From Jeotgalibacillus sp. R-1-5s-1 (GTDB taxonomy: Bacteria; Bacillota; Bacilli; Bacillales; Jeotgalibacillaceae), in NCBI RefSeq assembly GCF_004405105.1, contig NZ_SORW01000044.1, positions 113,503-177,502 of the forward strand: 64,000 nucleotides of DNA. Reading direction: 5' to 3'. Position 1 is the first letter of the stretch. The number at the start of each line of letters is the position of its first letter. A program made the position numbers and the translations under genes. The notes beneath the pieces were generated by a model that saw only the letters and a list, made by a program, of their open reading frames with translations, was not told where the DNA came from and made no database searches. Shown piece by piece: positions 54,682 through 63,995 of the stretch.

Positions 54682-55581
54682 ATGAGCCGTAAATACAGCC
54701 GAAAGAAATTGCAGGAAGCGGGACAGGGATATTTCTTTATGTCTCCAACCCTTTTCGTATTAGCCTGTTTTATTCTTGGACCGATCTTTTACGCTGTTTT
54801 CCTGTCGTTTCACAACGTCCGTTTACTCGGAGAAACAGCCTTTAATTTTGTGGGATTTGCCAATTACGAGCGGGTATTTGATGACCGCAGAGCACTGATT
54901 GCGCTATGGAATACGTTTAAGTATGTGATTATCGTTGTACCGTGTCAGACCGTCCTTGCGATTGTCCTGGCGGCAACGTTAAATGCAGGAATGAAGGGTG
55001 AAAAGTTTTTCAGGATTGTCTACTTCCTGCCGACGTTAACATCCTCAGCCGTTTTAACACTGATTTTTATGTGGATGTATAACCGTGAAGGGTTAGTAAA
55101 CTTTGGATTAGAATCACTCGGTCTACCTACATATGATTTTATAGGTGATCCGAATGTCGCTTTAACAGCTATTATGATTATGAACATTTGGGCTACAGCA
55201 CCATTCTTTATGGTTATCTATCTGGCAGCCCTTCAGGATATACCGGATTCTCTGTATGAAGCAGCAGAACTGGACGGAGCTGGACCGATTCGCAAATTCT
55301 GGTCCATTACCGTTCCTCACTTAAAGCCGATTACCTCGTTTGTTGTGATTATGGGGATCATTGGCACGTTCCAGCTATTTGACCAGTCTTATATTTTCTC
55401 AGGCGGTTCAGGTGGACCGGATAACTCGACGCTTACTGTGGTGCTATTAATTTATCAGTATGCTTTTAAAACGATGGATACGATGGGATACGCAACAGCG
55501 ATTGCCTTTATGCTGGCGATTGTCATTTTAGTAGCGACACTTCTTCAGCGCAAATTTTCAAAAGAGGAAAATCTTTATTAG
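54682..55581 (+). CDS. ABC transporter permease, MalF-like
   Basis: A 299-residue permease with six predicted helices. The cytoplasmic EAA loop reads YEAAELDGAGPIRKFWSITVPHLKP (about residues 190-215), which docks on the ATPase. First of the permease pair of the sugar importer. Confidence 0.93.
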   Translation: MSRKYSRKKLQEAGQGYFFMSPTLFVLACFILGPIFYAVFLSFHNVRLLGETAFNFVGFANYERVFDDRRALIALWNTFKYVIIVVPCQTVLAIVLAATLNAGMKGEKFFRIVYFLPTLTSSAVLTLIFMWMYNREGLVNFGLESLGLPTYDFIGDPNVALTAIMIMNIWATAPFFMVIYLAALQDIPDSLYEAAELDGAGPIRKFWSITVPHLKPITSFVVIMGIIGTFQLFDQSYIFSGGSGGPDNSTLTVVLLIYQYAFKTMDTMGYATAIAFMLAIVILVATLLQRKFSKEENLY

Positions 55582-55596
55582 AAGGGCGGGATTGAT

Positions 55597-56424
55597 GTGA
55601 AGAAAAAAACGAGCATTGGACGAATCATTTTGTACGGAATCCTTAGCCTTTATGCGCTTATTACACTGATTCCATTTCTATGGGCGCTGTCATCTTCCTT
55701 TAAGCCTTTATCTGAAATTGTCAGTGGTGCGATTACCTTTATTCCCGAAAATTTCACGCTCGATAATTATCGCCAGATTTTTATAGAGGAGGAGCTGTTT
55801 CCGCGCTGGATGTTTAACAGTGTGTTTATTGCTACTGTCGGAACAGGATTAAATCTGATTTTTAATTCGATGGCGGGTTATGCACTGGCGAGACTGTCTT
55901 TCCCGGGGAAAAAAGGGCTCTTCATCATTATTCTTGCTGTCCTGATGATTCCGGCACAGGTGACGATGATTCCAAACTATCTGATTCTCCGTGAATTTGG
56001 CTGGCTGAACAGTTATCAGGGAATGATTGTACCGTCTATGATCAACGCAACCTTCATCTTTATGATGCGTCAGTTCTTCGTGAATTTCCCGAAGGAGCTT
56101 GAGGAGGCAGCTGCAATTGACGGACTGAGCCGGATCGGGACCTTCTTCAAAGTCGTGCTCCCACTCGCAAAGCCGGCGCTTGCTGCTCAGGCAATCTTCG
56201 TTTTCATGGGATTCTGGAATGACTTTATGCGTCCGCTGATTATCATGACTGATTCAAGCATGTACACCCTGCCGCTTGGCCTTAACACGTTCAAGGGTCA
56301 GTTCGTCAGCTACTGGAACTACATCATGGCAGCATCAATGGTCTTTACGCTTCCAGTGCTTGTGATTTACGCGTTCTTCAATAAGTATTTTATTAAAGGA
56401 CTGTCATTAACAGGAGGCAAATAA
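55597..56424 (+). CDS. ABC transporter permease, MalG-like
   Basis: A 275-residue permease with a GTG start and six helices. EAA loop: EEAAAIDGLSRIGTFFKVVLPLAKP. C-terminal KYFIKGLSLTGGK is the usual MalG end. No ATPase gene follows, so the importer probably shares an MsmX/MsmK-type ATPase encoded elsewhere, as is common for Bacillus sugar importers. Confidence 0.93.
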   Translation: MKKKTSIGRIILYGILSLYALITLIPFLWALSSSFKPLSEIVSGAITFIPENFTLDNYRQIFIEEELFPRWMFNSVFIATVGTGLNLIFNSMAGYALARLSFPGKKGLFIIILAVLMIPAQVTMIPNYLILREFGWLNSYQGMIVPSMINATFIFMMRQFFVNFPKELEEAAAIDGLSRIGTFFKVVLPLAKPALAAQAIFVFMGFWNDFMRPLIIMTDSSMYTLPLGLNTFKGQFVSYWNYIMAASMVFTLPVLVIYAFFNKYFIKGLSLTGGK

Positions 56425-56453
56425 ACGTTTGTTTGATAGATGATAACATGGAG

Positions 56454-56487
56454 AAAATGGCTCTTTTAGGAGTCATTTTTTCTTTTT
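56454..56487 (+). terminator. Terminator of the sugar operon
   Basis: AAAATGGCTC and GGAGTCATTTTTT pair with one mismatch around a short loop; T-rich tail. Confidence 0.7.
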
Positions 56488-56502
56488 GAAGGAGGGGTTT
56501 AT

Positions 56503-56931
56503 TTGTATCCGAGAGCAAAGGTGTTTGGACTGATCATTCAGGATGGGAAGCTGCTACTTGAAGAATACGGGGAAGAGCCTGCAAAAGGCAGTGGTTATTT
56601 TTATCGGCCTCTGGGCGGTTCAATTGAGTTCGGTGAGAGGTCTGATGAAGCGCTTGTGAGGGAGTTTCGGGAAGAGCTTGGATATGAGGTTTTGATCGAT
56701 GAATATGTGACTTGTCTGGAGAATATATTTTGGGTTGAGGAGGAGATGGGGCATGAGATTATTCAGGTTTACCTTGTGTCATTTCAGGATGATGAAGCGG
56801 CTGGGAAATCTGAGTATGGCATTATAGATAAACCTGGTGGCAGAGCGGTGTGGGTGCGGATTGATGAATGCGTTTCGGGGGATAAGGTGCTGTATCCCGA
56901 GGGATTGGCTGAAGTTTTGAAAGGTATGTGA
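56503..56931 (+). CDS. NUDIX hydrolase
   Basis: A 142-residue protein with a TTG start behind GAAGGAGGGG. The Nudix box GGSIEFGERSDEALVREFREELGYEV (about residues 36-61) has all metal-binding Glu residues of the REEL(G) core. It should hydrolyse a nucleoside diphosphate linked to another group. It stands alone; a class A array begins 12 bases after its stop. Confidence 0.88.
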   Translation: MYPRAKVFGLIIQDGKLLLEEYGEEPAKGSGYFYRPLGGSIEFGERSDEALVREFREELGYEVLIDEYVTCLENIFWVEEEMGHEIIQVYLVSFQDDEAAGKSEYGIIDKPGGRAVWVRIDECVSGDKVLYPEGLAEVLKGM

Positions 56932-56942
56932 AGTTTTTGGAG

Positions 56943-57128
56943 TGATGGAATTAATTTTTGAAACGATTGAATCCGGAGCTGGAGTGATTGAATCGGGAAA
57001 GTTAATGAAGGGAAAAATCGAGGTTGAACAGGTTGTGATGGAAAAAATTTCTGGAACGAGAGAAATAATTGTTGAAACGATGGATAAAAATTTTCAAACG
57101 ATTGAATAAGTGTCACGAGTGATTGAAT
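56943..57128 (+). repeat. Phased 21-nt array, class A, copy A8
   Basis: Boxes start at 56943, 56964, 56985, 57006, 57036, 57057, 57078, 57099 and 57120: spacings 21, 21, 21, 30, 21, 21, 21, 21, the most regular copy. Boxes are TGATGGAAT, CGATTGAAT, TGAAGGGAA and similar, partly intermediate towards class B. It follows the NUDIX gene with no terminator between; the rest of the 302-base gap shows no gene. Confidence 0.85.
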
Positions 57129-57233
57129 CCGGATGAGTGCCACTTTTGTCAGGAAATCTAGAGGGAGCGGTTCAGGAATCCGCAACTTAGCTTACTGATC
57201 GAACCGGCTCCATAAGGACCCGGCCCAATCTCG

Positions 57234-57551
57234 TTAAACGTCTATGCGTGAAGCTGTATGGCTGCGCTTCTTCAGTGTAATAAACAATGCAAGGTTCACT
57301 GGAATGAATAACATGACGAAAAAAGACAGGATCATTAAGTAAGGATCTCCGCCAGAAGCAATTTCATCCGATACATATCCGGCAATAATCAGGTTAAAGA
57401 CTGTGATGAAAAAGGTCACGAAAGAAGTCAGAATCAGCGTGAATGTATTAACCGCTTGTTTTTCTTTTGTCACAATCAGTCTTACGCAAACGGCTACCAT
57501 CCCCATCAGCAAGGTGAACAAGATCATATATTGAAAATCATATATTTCCAC
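57234..57551 (-). CDS. Membrane protein, 105 aa
   Basis: GTG start at 57551 behind GGGAGGA. Three predicted membrane helices (about residues 8-26, 36-58 and 72-92). No family recognised. Monocistronic, divergent from the next gene. Confidence 0.5.
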   Translation of the reverse strand: MEIYDFQYMILFTLLMGMVAVCVRLIVTKEKQAVNTFTLILTSFVTFFITVFNLIIAGYVSDEIASGGDPYLMILSFFVMLFIPVNLALFITLKKRSHTASRIDV

Positions 57552-57689
57552 AAAGCAGTCCTCCCTTTATAGCAGAGTAGACGTGTTTCACCTGAGGGAA
57601 GTTTCAATGAAAAATCAAAAAAAGTTTTCAGAAAACGTTATTTTATGTGGTAATATAGAGGTAATAAATAACAAATATGGAGGAATGCA

Positions 57690-58283
57690 ATGTTCAAAAT
57701 TAAGAGTGTTTTATTTGTCGGAGTGTTAATCGCAGGATTAGTTATTATGGCTAATTTCCTGACTGCTTACAGGCTGACGCCACTTGGTGCAGCAGAGCTG
57801 AATGAGCATATAAGTGAAGACTATGAGTTAATGGAAGAGTACGAGATGGATGGCGTGACCGTTTTTCTTTTCAAAAGTGATCTGAGAGAGGCTTACCGTG
57901 CCGTCATATCTGAAAAACAGGAATTTTTCTATTCAAGTATTTCCTCCACTTATGTCCCGTATGATGATCGGGAGTCCCCTATTTATACCGTTGGTGGCAT
58001 TAATTACAGAGGTGAGAGCAAGGAATTCACCTATTTCACCTTTCAATCCAGTGATGACCAAATTTCATACATAGAAGTCACTGAGGGGGAAGAAGTGAAA
58101 AGAGAAGAAGTGAAGCAGGGAGAACTGACTACAATTGTGCTCGATCAGGACATTCCGTTAAAAAGACTGAATGCTGTGGCTTATGATGAGGACGGGAATG
58201 CGCTGTATAAGTATGGTTATTTAGATGGCCAGGCGCAGACAGCACGATCTTTGAAATGGCACCCGGCAGATCAGCTGGAATAA
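57690..58283 (+). CDS. Membrane-anchored protein of unknown function, 197 aa
   Basis: An N-terminal membrane anchor (about residues 6-26) precedes an external domain with several Glu-rich strands (YEMDGVTVFLFKSDLREAYRAV). GGAGG precedes the ATG. No family recognised. A terminator follows. Confidence 0.55.
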   Translation: MFKIKSVLFVGVLIAGLVIMANFLTAYRLTPLGAAELNEHISEDYELMEEYEMDGVTVFLFKSDLREAYRAVISEKQEFFYSSISSTYVPYDDRESPIYTVGGINYRGESKEFTYFTFQSSDDQISYIEVTEGEEVKREEVKQGELTTIVLDQDIPLKRLNAVAYDEDGNALYKYGYLDGQAQTARSLKWHPADQLE

Positions 58284-58294
58284 CCATAGTCGCA

Positions 58295-58328
58295 TCCGGT
58301 TTACCTCTAAAAGGGTAGCCGGTTTTTT
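58295..58328 (+). terminator. Rho-independent terminator
   Basis: CCGGTTTACC and GGGTAGCCGG pair around a short loop and are followed by six T. Confidence 0.75.
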
Positions 58329-58412
58329 GCTGTTAAAGTGTGATCCATTATACTTCAACATGATTTAGTGCTACCATTAATTTGTAAATTCATTTTAAAG
58401 GTGGTAGGCATC

Positions 58413-59654
58413 ATGAGTCTGATTCGTCATGGAACACCGCTTTTTAGAAAAACGAGCTTTGCCTTTTTTGCAGCAGGATTTAATACGTTTGCGATTTTAT
58501 ATAGTACACAGCCTTTGCTTCCTGTTTTTTCGGAGGAGTTTAAGGTATCACCGGCAATTTCAAGTCTGTCTTTATCGATTACCACGATTATACTTGCAAT
58601 TAGTCTGATCATTTTTGGGTCGTTGTCAGAGGTTTGGGGAAGGAAGCCGGTTATGAGCATCAGCATGGTGGCTTCTTCAGTTTTGTGTATCCTTGCAGCT
58701 TTCAGTCCGGATTTTACGACTTTGCTTGTTTTCCGTACGCTACTTGGGATCACGCTTGCAGGGCTTCCCGCGATTGCAATGGCTTATCTCGGTGAGGAGA
58801 TGGATGCCCGCAGTCTTGGGGTGGCAATGGGTCTTTATATTAGCGGAAATGCAATTGGTGGGGTATTCGGACGGGTGTTTTCAGGCATTGTGGCAGATTG
58901 GCTGAACTGGCAATTTGCCATGGCTGCCATCGGGGTTTTAGGTCTGATATCAGCGATTATTTTTACATTGAACCTCAGATCATCTGAACAGTTTGGGTCT
59001 GAAGCGATGCATGCGGGGACACTTGTATCCTCTATGGTCAGTCATCTGAAGGATCCGGGACTGAGGTACTTATTTGGCATCGGCTTTATCATCATGGCAG
59101 GCAATGTGGCGATTTTTAATTATATGGGGTATGCCCTGACTGAGCCGCCTTACAACCTGAGTCAGGCGCTGGTCAGCTGGCTGTTTATCGTCATGATTAT
59201 CGGAATGTACAGCTCGATCTGGGCGGGCAGAAGAGTAGAGAAGTTTGGCCGGCAGAAAATGCTGTTGATCAGCCTGCTGATTTCGTTTACAGGACTGCTG
59301 ATTTCGCTTGAAGGATCACTTTTTAGCAAAGTACTGGCACTGACGCTATATGCGTTCGGCTTTTTTGCCAGCCAGACGGTAGCGACAAGCTGGGTGAGTG
59401 CACGTGCGCTTCAGCATAAATCGCAGGCATCATCCTTATACCTATTTCTGTATTATGTTGGTTCAAGTATAGGCGGGACACTGGGAGGCTTTTTCTGGTC
59501 AGGTTTCGGCTGGATCGGTGTTGCAGGGATGATCGCTGTCTTTTTAATGATTGGATTTTGGTGTGCAAGAGGGCTTGCGAAGGTGGAAAGATACCGTGTT
59601 GCTGAGGTGGAGGCAGCTTCAGCAAAAGAAAACAAACATTTCGGTAAATCATAA
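58413..59654 (+). CDS. MFS transporter (YgaY/YnfM-like)
   Basis: A 413-residue protein with 12 predicted helices. STQPLLPVFSEEFKVSPAISSLSLSITTIILAISLIIFGSLSEVWGRKPVM contains the N-terminal pattern and the WGRKP loop of the YnfM-type MFS group. I chose ATG 58413 behind AAAGGTGG; the longer frame lacks a ribosome site. Substrate unknown; likely export of drugs or sugars. Confidence 0.88.
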   Translation: MSLIRHGTPLFRKTSFAFFAAGFNTFAILYSTQPLLPVFSEEFKVSPAISSLSLSITTIILAISLIIFGSLSEVWGRKPVMSISMVASSVLCILAAFSPDFTTLLVFRTLLGITLAGLPAIAMAYLGEEMDARSLGVAMGLYISGNAIGGVFGRVFSGIVADWLNWQFAMAAIGVLGLISAIIFTLNLRSSEQFGSEAMHAGTLVSSMVSHLKDPGLRYLFGIGFIIMAGNVAIFNYMGYALTEPPYNLSQALVSWLFIVMIIGMYSSIWAGRRVEKFGRQKMLLISLLISFTGLLISLEGSLFSKVLALTLYAFGFFASQTVATSWVSARALQHKSQASSLYLFLYYVGSSIGGTLGGFFWSGFGWIGVAGMIAVFLMIGFWCARGLAKVERYRVAEVEAASAKENKHFGKS

Positions 59655-59714
59655 AAGGAGATCATGATGATCTTCTTGAAAAGAATAAAATCAGACATTT
59701 AAAGGTGGAACCAT

Positions 59715-60464
59715 ATGAATAAATCAGACACATTATCCATGAATAAATCGAGTTGGGAAAGAGAAGCGCCGCGCTTTTTTGGCCGCGCAGCCTTACCGGA
59801 CTTTGGTCCGCTTGCGCCATCTGAAGATCGGCTTCAATTGTTTGGAGAGATCAGTGGTAAGAAGGTGTTGGATATCGGGTGCGGCAGCGGGCATTCTCTC
59901 GCATATATGGCAGACAAGGGTGCAGAAGAATTGTGGGGACTGGATTTGACATCTGCTCAGATAGAAGCAGCCAGACAGGTGCTTGGAAATCAACAGGCTC
60001 GGGTGTCATTGTTTGAATCCCCTATGGAGAAAAATCCCGGATTGCCGGTGGATTATTTTGATATGGTTTATTCCATTTACGCGCTGGGCTGGACAGTTGA
60101 TTTAAAGCAGACGCTTAATCACATTTACACCTATTTGAAGCCGGGTGGTGCCTTTATTTTCAGCTGGGAGCATCCAATACATGACAGGATTTCCTTTGTG
60201 AACGGGGCATTTCAGTTGAAAAAATCGTATCATGCTGAAGGGCCTGAACTGAATGAAGCGTGGAAAAATACGGTCGTCATTCACCATAGAAAACTGAGTA
60301 CATATGTTAATACACTGGTTGACGCAGGATTTATGATAGAAAAAATCATTGATGATGCATTCCTCCCGGAAGAACATCCGGATGATCATGGAAAGTGGTA
60401 TTCGGTTCAGAAGGCTGCACTGGTACCTGCGACGTTTATTATGAAAGTAAAAAAGCCTTTATAG
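59715..60464 (+). CDS. SAM-dependent methyltransferase
   Basis: A 249-residue class I methyltransferase. KKVLDIGCGSGHSLAYMADKGAEELWGLDLT is the SAM-binding motif (about residues 48-78); DYFDMVYSIYALGWTVDL and LKPGGAFIFSWEHP are motifs II and III. It resembles the UbiE/Methyltransf_11 group. Substrate unknown. AAAGGTGG precedes the ATG. Confidence 0.88.
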   Translation: MNKSDTLSMNKSSWEREAPRFFGRAALPDFGPLAPSEDRLQLFGEISGKKVLDIGCGSGHSLAYMADKGAEELWGLDLTSAQIEAARQVLGNQQARVSLFESPMEKNPGLPVDYFDMVYSIYALGWTVDLKQTLNHIYTYLKPGGAFIFSWEHPIHDRISFVNGAFQLKKSYHAEGPELNEAWKNTVVIHHRKLSTYVNTLVDAGFMIEKIIDDAFLPEEHPDDHGKWYSVQKAALVPATFIMKVKKPL

Positions 60465-60497
60465 CAACAATTGAGTTACTAAAAAGGAGGGGCAATC

Positions 60498-61277
60498 ATG
60501 ATCGAATCATTTACCTGCGAGATGACGCAGTTGAAACGCGAACGCAAAATCAGTGTTTATTTACCTGATGATTATCAGGGTGGAGACCGTCACTATCCTG
60601 TTTTGTATATGCATGATGCACAGAACCTGTTCAGTGATGAAGAGTCGTTTTTCGGAACAAGCTGGGATGTGCAGGGGGCGCTTAAGAAGACGGGGCTTTC
60701 ACTGATTGTAGTAGGAATTGACTGTAATCCTGAAGGACATAAAAGAAGTGACGAGTATTCTCCGTGGGAAATGAAGGACGACATTAAGAAGGGGCTGGAT
60801 ATTGAGCCATCTGTAAAGGTCGGTGGTGAAGGGAAAACGTATGTCGATTTCATTGTCCATAAACTGAAGCCTCTGATCGATGAAAAATACCGGACGATTC
60901 CTGCTGAGACAGCCATCGCTGGAAGCTCGGCAGGCGGGTTGATTTCAACCTATGCGATGTCCCATTATCCATCCGTGTTTAGACGGGTAGCTGCGCTGTC
61001 GAATGCATACTGGTTCTGTCAGGAGGATATCGAGACTTTTGTGAGAGAAAGTGATTTGTCCGCTGTGGAACGGTTTTACTTTGACACAGGAACAGATGAG
61101 TGGACAGGGCATTTCGGACCTGAGGTTTATGTAAAAGTTAATGAAAGCATGAGGAAGATCATTGAAGAAAAAGGAGTCCCGCATCAGTTTCAGCTGGTGG
61201 AGGGAGCGGTTCATAATGAAGGTGCCTGGAAGAAGAGACTGCCGGATATACTTAAATATCTCTATTCATCTTCTTAA
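60498..61277 (+). CDS. Alpha/beta hydrolase, putative esterase (EsD/BesA-like)
   Basis: A 259-residue protein of the putative esterase family (PF00756). YPVLYMHDAQNLFSD starts the domain; the nucleophile elbow is GSSAGG (Ser near residue 140), the acid is in FDTGTDEW and the His is in EGAVHNEGAW. Related enzymes include the siderophore trilactone hydrolase BesA and YbbA, but no iron genes are nearby, so the substrate remains open. AAAGGAGG precedes the ATG. It may be co-transcribed with the methyltransferase 33 bases upstream. Confidence 0.85.
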   Translation: MIESFTCEMTQLKRERKISVYLPDDYQGGDRHYPVLYMHDAQNLFSDEESFFGTSWDVQGALKKTGLSLIVVGIDCNPEGHKRSDEYSPWEMKDDIKKGLDIEPSVKVGGEGKTYVDFIVHKLKPLIDEKYRTIPAETAIAGSSAGGLISTYAMSHYPSVFRRVAALSNAYWFCQEDIETFVRESDLSAVERFYFDTGTDEWTGHFGPEVYVKVNESMRKIIEEKGVPHQFQLVEGAVHNEGAWKKRLPDILKYLYSSS

Positions 61278-61322
61278 CATACTTTCTGGGTATTCTCGAT
61301 GTGAAAACAGCAGGCTAGTGTA

Positions 61323-61656
61323 GTGGTTATAAAGCTAAATGAGTTAAAAAAGCATTAAGAGAATACGACCAAAAAGAATTGATCAGCCTGATTGGAGAGC
61401 TGTACGAATTGAATCCTGAGGTGAAAAGTGATCTGTCGACTAAGTTTCAGGGGGAAGAAGCGGTTGAAGTTCTACTTTTGCTGATGCATTGGACATGATT
61501 GATACCTCATATGAACGCGTTGTTTCTTACGCTGACAGGCTTCAGGCTATTTTAGAGGAGGCAAGTCAAGTAGGATGGGGATACCCTGATTCCTTAGGTT
61601 ACATTTACGATAGCATGGAATTCGACCCGGAGGATGAAGATTCAGACCTTACATAA
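61323..61656 (+). pseudogene. Frameshifted DUF6155-like gene remnant
   Basis: Three frames have to be joined to read one protein: IKLNELKK from the first, ALREYDQKELISLIGELYELNPEVKSDLSTKF from the second (after the A run at 61347-61350), and DALDMIDTSYERVVSYADRLQAILEEASQVGWGYPDSLGYIYD from a third frame beginning near 61483, ending at TAA 61654-61656. The parts resemble the N- and C-terminal ends of DUF6155 proteins, while the usual middle is missing. This indicates an indel-damaged, shortened gene. The family assignment is from memory of pattern only. Confidence 0.5.
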
Positions 61657-61710
61657 TCCGCCCGCTATCAGGAAAAACTAACCTCATTCATTTACGAAAG
61701 GGGTATGAAC

Positions 61711-62055
61711 ATGCAAATCAACGCACAGGAAATACTTGAACGCTACAGACGGGGGATCAGTCTCGTGCATGAGGAGATGCCGTCTGCGATTCATGAGTAC
61801 AACCAATTTACCGGAAAAGCGTTTGAGGATGGTGAAATCGACCGGGCTCACAAGCATTTGATCGCGCTTGCCATTGCCGTCACAGACGGAGACGAATCCA
61901 GCATGGTGTATCATATGGATCAATGTATTGAACACGACTGCTCAGATAAACAGATTCATGAAGCGATGATGGTGGCAGCTGCATACGGCGGCGGTTCTTC
62001 TATGAGCCACGGTGTGACGATGGGGCTGGAGATGCTGAAGCAATTGCGTCATTAA
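61711..62055 (+). CDS. Carboxymuconolactone decarboxylase/AhpD-fold protein
   Basis: A 114-residue helical protein of the CMD family: FEDGEIDRAHKHLIALAIAVTDGDESSMVYHMDQCIEHDCSDKQIHEAMMVAAAYGGGSS. The typical Cys-x-x-Cys of AhpD is replaced by CIEH, so it keeps one Cys and a His; peroxidase-type redox function is therefore uncertain. I chose ATG 61711, eight bases after AAAGGGG. A terminator follows directly. Confidence 0.8.
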   Translation: MQINAQEILERYRRGISLVHEEMPSAIHEYNQFTGKAFEDGEIDRAHKHLIALAIAVTDGDESSMVYHMDQCIEHDCSDKQIHEAMMVAAAYGGGSSMSHGVTMGLEMLKQLRH

Positions 62056-62057
62056 AT

Positions 62058-62091
62058 GAAAAGCCCGATTCCAGCAAAGGATCGGGTTTTT
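62058..62091 (+). terminator. Rho-independent terminator (bidirectional)
   Basis: AAAAGCCCGATTC and GATCGGGTTTTT pair with one bulge between convergent genes. Confidence 0.8.
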
Positions 62092-62095
62092 GCAT

Positions 62096-62356
62096 TCACG
62101 TAGTGCCAACCATAAAAAAAGCAACAAAACCAAGCACCATCAACAAGTTACCCACAAGCCCTAAACCGCTGCAAATAATCCCTGATATCGCCAATCCTTT
62201 GCCAAGTCCATTATCTTCCTTGATTTGAGATAATGCCCTCACACCTAAGATCGCGCCTGCGATACCAAGTATCAATCCGATGAGGGGGATCAGTAGAGAA
62301 AGAATCCCGAGTGTAAGCGAAACAATCGAGTTACTGTTCGTTTGTTTTACATCCAT
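62096..62356 (-). CDS. DUF4190 membrane protein
   Basis: An 86-residue protein with two long membrane helices. NSIVSLTLGILSLLIPLIGLILGIAGAILGVRALSQIKEDN followed by KGLAISGIICSGLGLVGNLL is the DUF4190 signature. Function unknown. I chose the ATG at 62356, ten bases after AAGGAG. Confidence 0.8.
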   Translation of the reverse strand: MDVKQTNSNSIVSLTLGILSLLIPLIGLILGIAGAILGVRALSQIKEDNGLGKGLAISGIICSGLGLVGNLLMVLGFVAFFMVGTT

Positions 62357-62494
62357 TTTCAATCAGCTCCTTACCCTACATTACGATTTAAGCACCGATT
62401 CGTTTCAATGATTTAGTATTTGGGAGAAATCCGTTTATAATAAAGCAAACAGGACACATGAATCCTGTATGTCAAACCGGAACGGGGAGAGACC

Positions 62495-63942
62495 ATGACA
62501 CAGCATTTTACGCATCAGGCAGGCTGGTCACTTCAGCACACTTATACAGCGCTGCCCGAGATTTTTTATTCACAGATTCAACCAAACAAGGTCAGCAGTC
62601 CAGCATATACACTGGTAAATGACAGGCTGGCAGAGGAGCTTGGATTAAAGCCTGAAGCTTTACGTTCGAACGAGAACCTGAATATGCTGGCTGGAAATGC
62701 GGCATCAGACAATGCCATGCCAATTGCACAGGCTTACGCCGGGCATCAGTTCGGCTACTTCAACATGCTTGGAGATGGCCGTGCTTTATTACTTGGAGAA
62801 CAAAAGAAAACGGATGGTCAAATCGTTGACATTCAGTTAAAAGGATCGGGGCGCACACCTTATTCCCGCGGTGGAGACGGCCGTGCGGCACTTGGTCCGA
62901 TGCTTCGGGAATACATGATCAGTGAAGCCATGCATGGACTGGGGGTTCCAACGACGAGAAGTCTCGCTGTTGTGACAACAGGTGAGCCCGTTTACCGTGA
63001 AACCGTGAAGCAGGGCGCCGTCCTGACACGCGTTGCAGCCAGCCATTTACGGGTAGGAACCTTCCAATTCGCCGCTAAATGGGGAGGCAAAGAAGCGCTA
63101 AAGTCATTAGCCGACTATGCGATCGTGAGGCACTACCCTGAACTGAAATCAGAAGAAAACCCTTATTTTGCTTTCCTCATGGCAGTTATCAAACGTCAGG
63201 CATCACTGATCGCTAAATGGCAGCACGTCGGGTTTATTCATGGCGTCATGAATACAGATAACATGACCATCAGTGGTGAAACGATTGATTACGGCCCATG
63301 TGCCTTTATGGATACGTACAACCCGGCAACAGTCTTCAGCTCGATCGACCGCGACGGACGTTACGCCTATTACAACCAGCCGCATATCGGTGGCTGGAAT
63401 CTGGCGCGTTTCGCTGAAAGTCTAATTCCACTTCTGCATGAAGACCAGGAAGAGGCCATCAAACTAGCCCAGCATGCCATCGAGCAATATTCGGGCTTTT
63501 ATCAGGAAAACTGGCTGAGCGGGATGCGGAAGAAGCTCGGGTTGTTTAACGAAGAGCAAGAAGATCTTGCGCTCGCTAACCGCTTGCTGGAGCTGATGGA
63601 ACAGCACAGAGCGGACTATACAAATACATTCCGCGCATTAACGCTGCAGGAGAACACAGGACTTGAATCAGATGAAGGTTTTAAAGAATGGGTGCAGCAG
63701 TGGAATGAAAGACTGGATCGTCAGGAACAGTCACTTTCAGACGTCCAGAACTTAATGAAGTCTGCTAATCCATCAGTGATTCCACGCAATCATCTGGTAG
63801 AGGAAGCACTGGAGGCGGCTGAGTCAGGAGATTTATCCAAAGTGGAGAAGCTGCTTGAAGTAGTTACGAAACCTTATGAATACCGCGAAGAAGAACCGGC
63901 TTTTTGTCGGCCCGCGGGTATCAGACTTATTGTGGGACATAA
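62495..63942 (+). CDS. selO: Protein adenylyltransferase SelO (YdiU), frameshifted near the 3' end
   Basis: A pseudokinase-fold enzyme that AMPylates proteins. [80 protein letters not shown] are SelO signatures, including the metal-binding DYGP. The main frame shows no stop before the window end, but a shift at the T run 63901-63905 restores the expected C-terminus GYQTYCGT with TAA at 63940-63942, just before a terminator. One missing T explains it. Corrected length is about 482 residues. Either a real mutation, a slippage site or a sequencing error. Confidence 0.88.
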
Positions 63943-63957
63943 AGTGAATATGATTTT

Positions 63958-63995
63958 GAAGGCCGGAACCGGGAATGGTTCCGGCCTTCCTTTTA
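63958..63995 (+). terminator. selO terminator
   Basis: AAGGCCGGAACC and GGTTCCGGCCTT form a perfect stem followed by a T-rich tail. It confirms that the gene should end upstream of it. Confidence 0.9.

Noticed and set aside
56784..57185. Long minus-strand frame through array A8 with a seven-residue repeat (IQSFQKL-like); similar frames through arrays A1, A6 and A7
   Set aside because: A 21-nt unit always gives a heptad in any open frame. There is no ribosome site, the frame overlaps the NUDIX gene, and the 22-nt units in other copies break the frame, so coding is not the conserved feature.
59664..59702. A 12-codon frame (MMIFLKRIKSDI) with AAAGGAG upstream, between the MFS and methyltransferase genes
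   Set aside because: It could be a leader peptide, but it is too short to support, and the following ribosome site area repeats part of the sequence (ATAAAATCAGACA), which suggests a small duplication.
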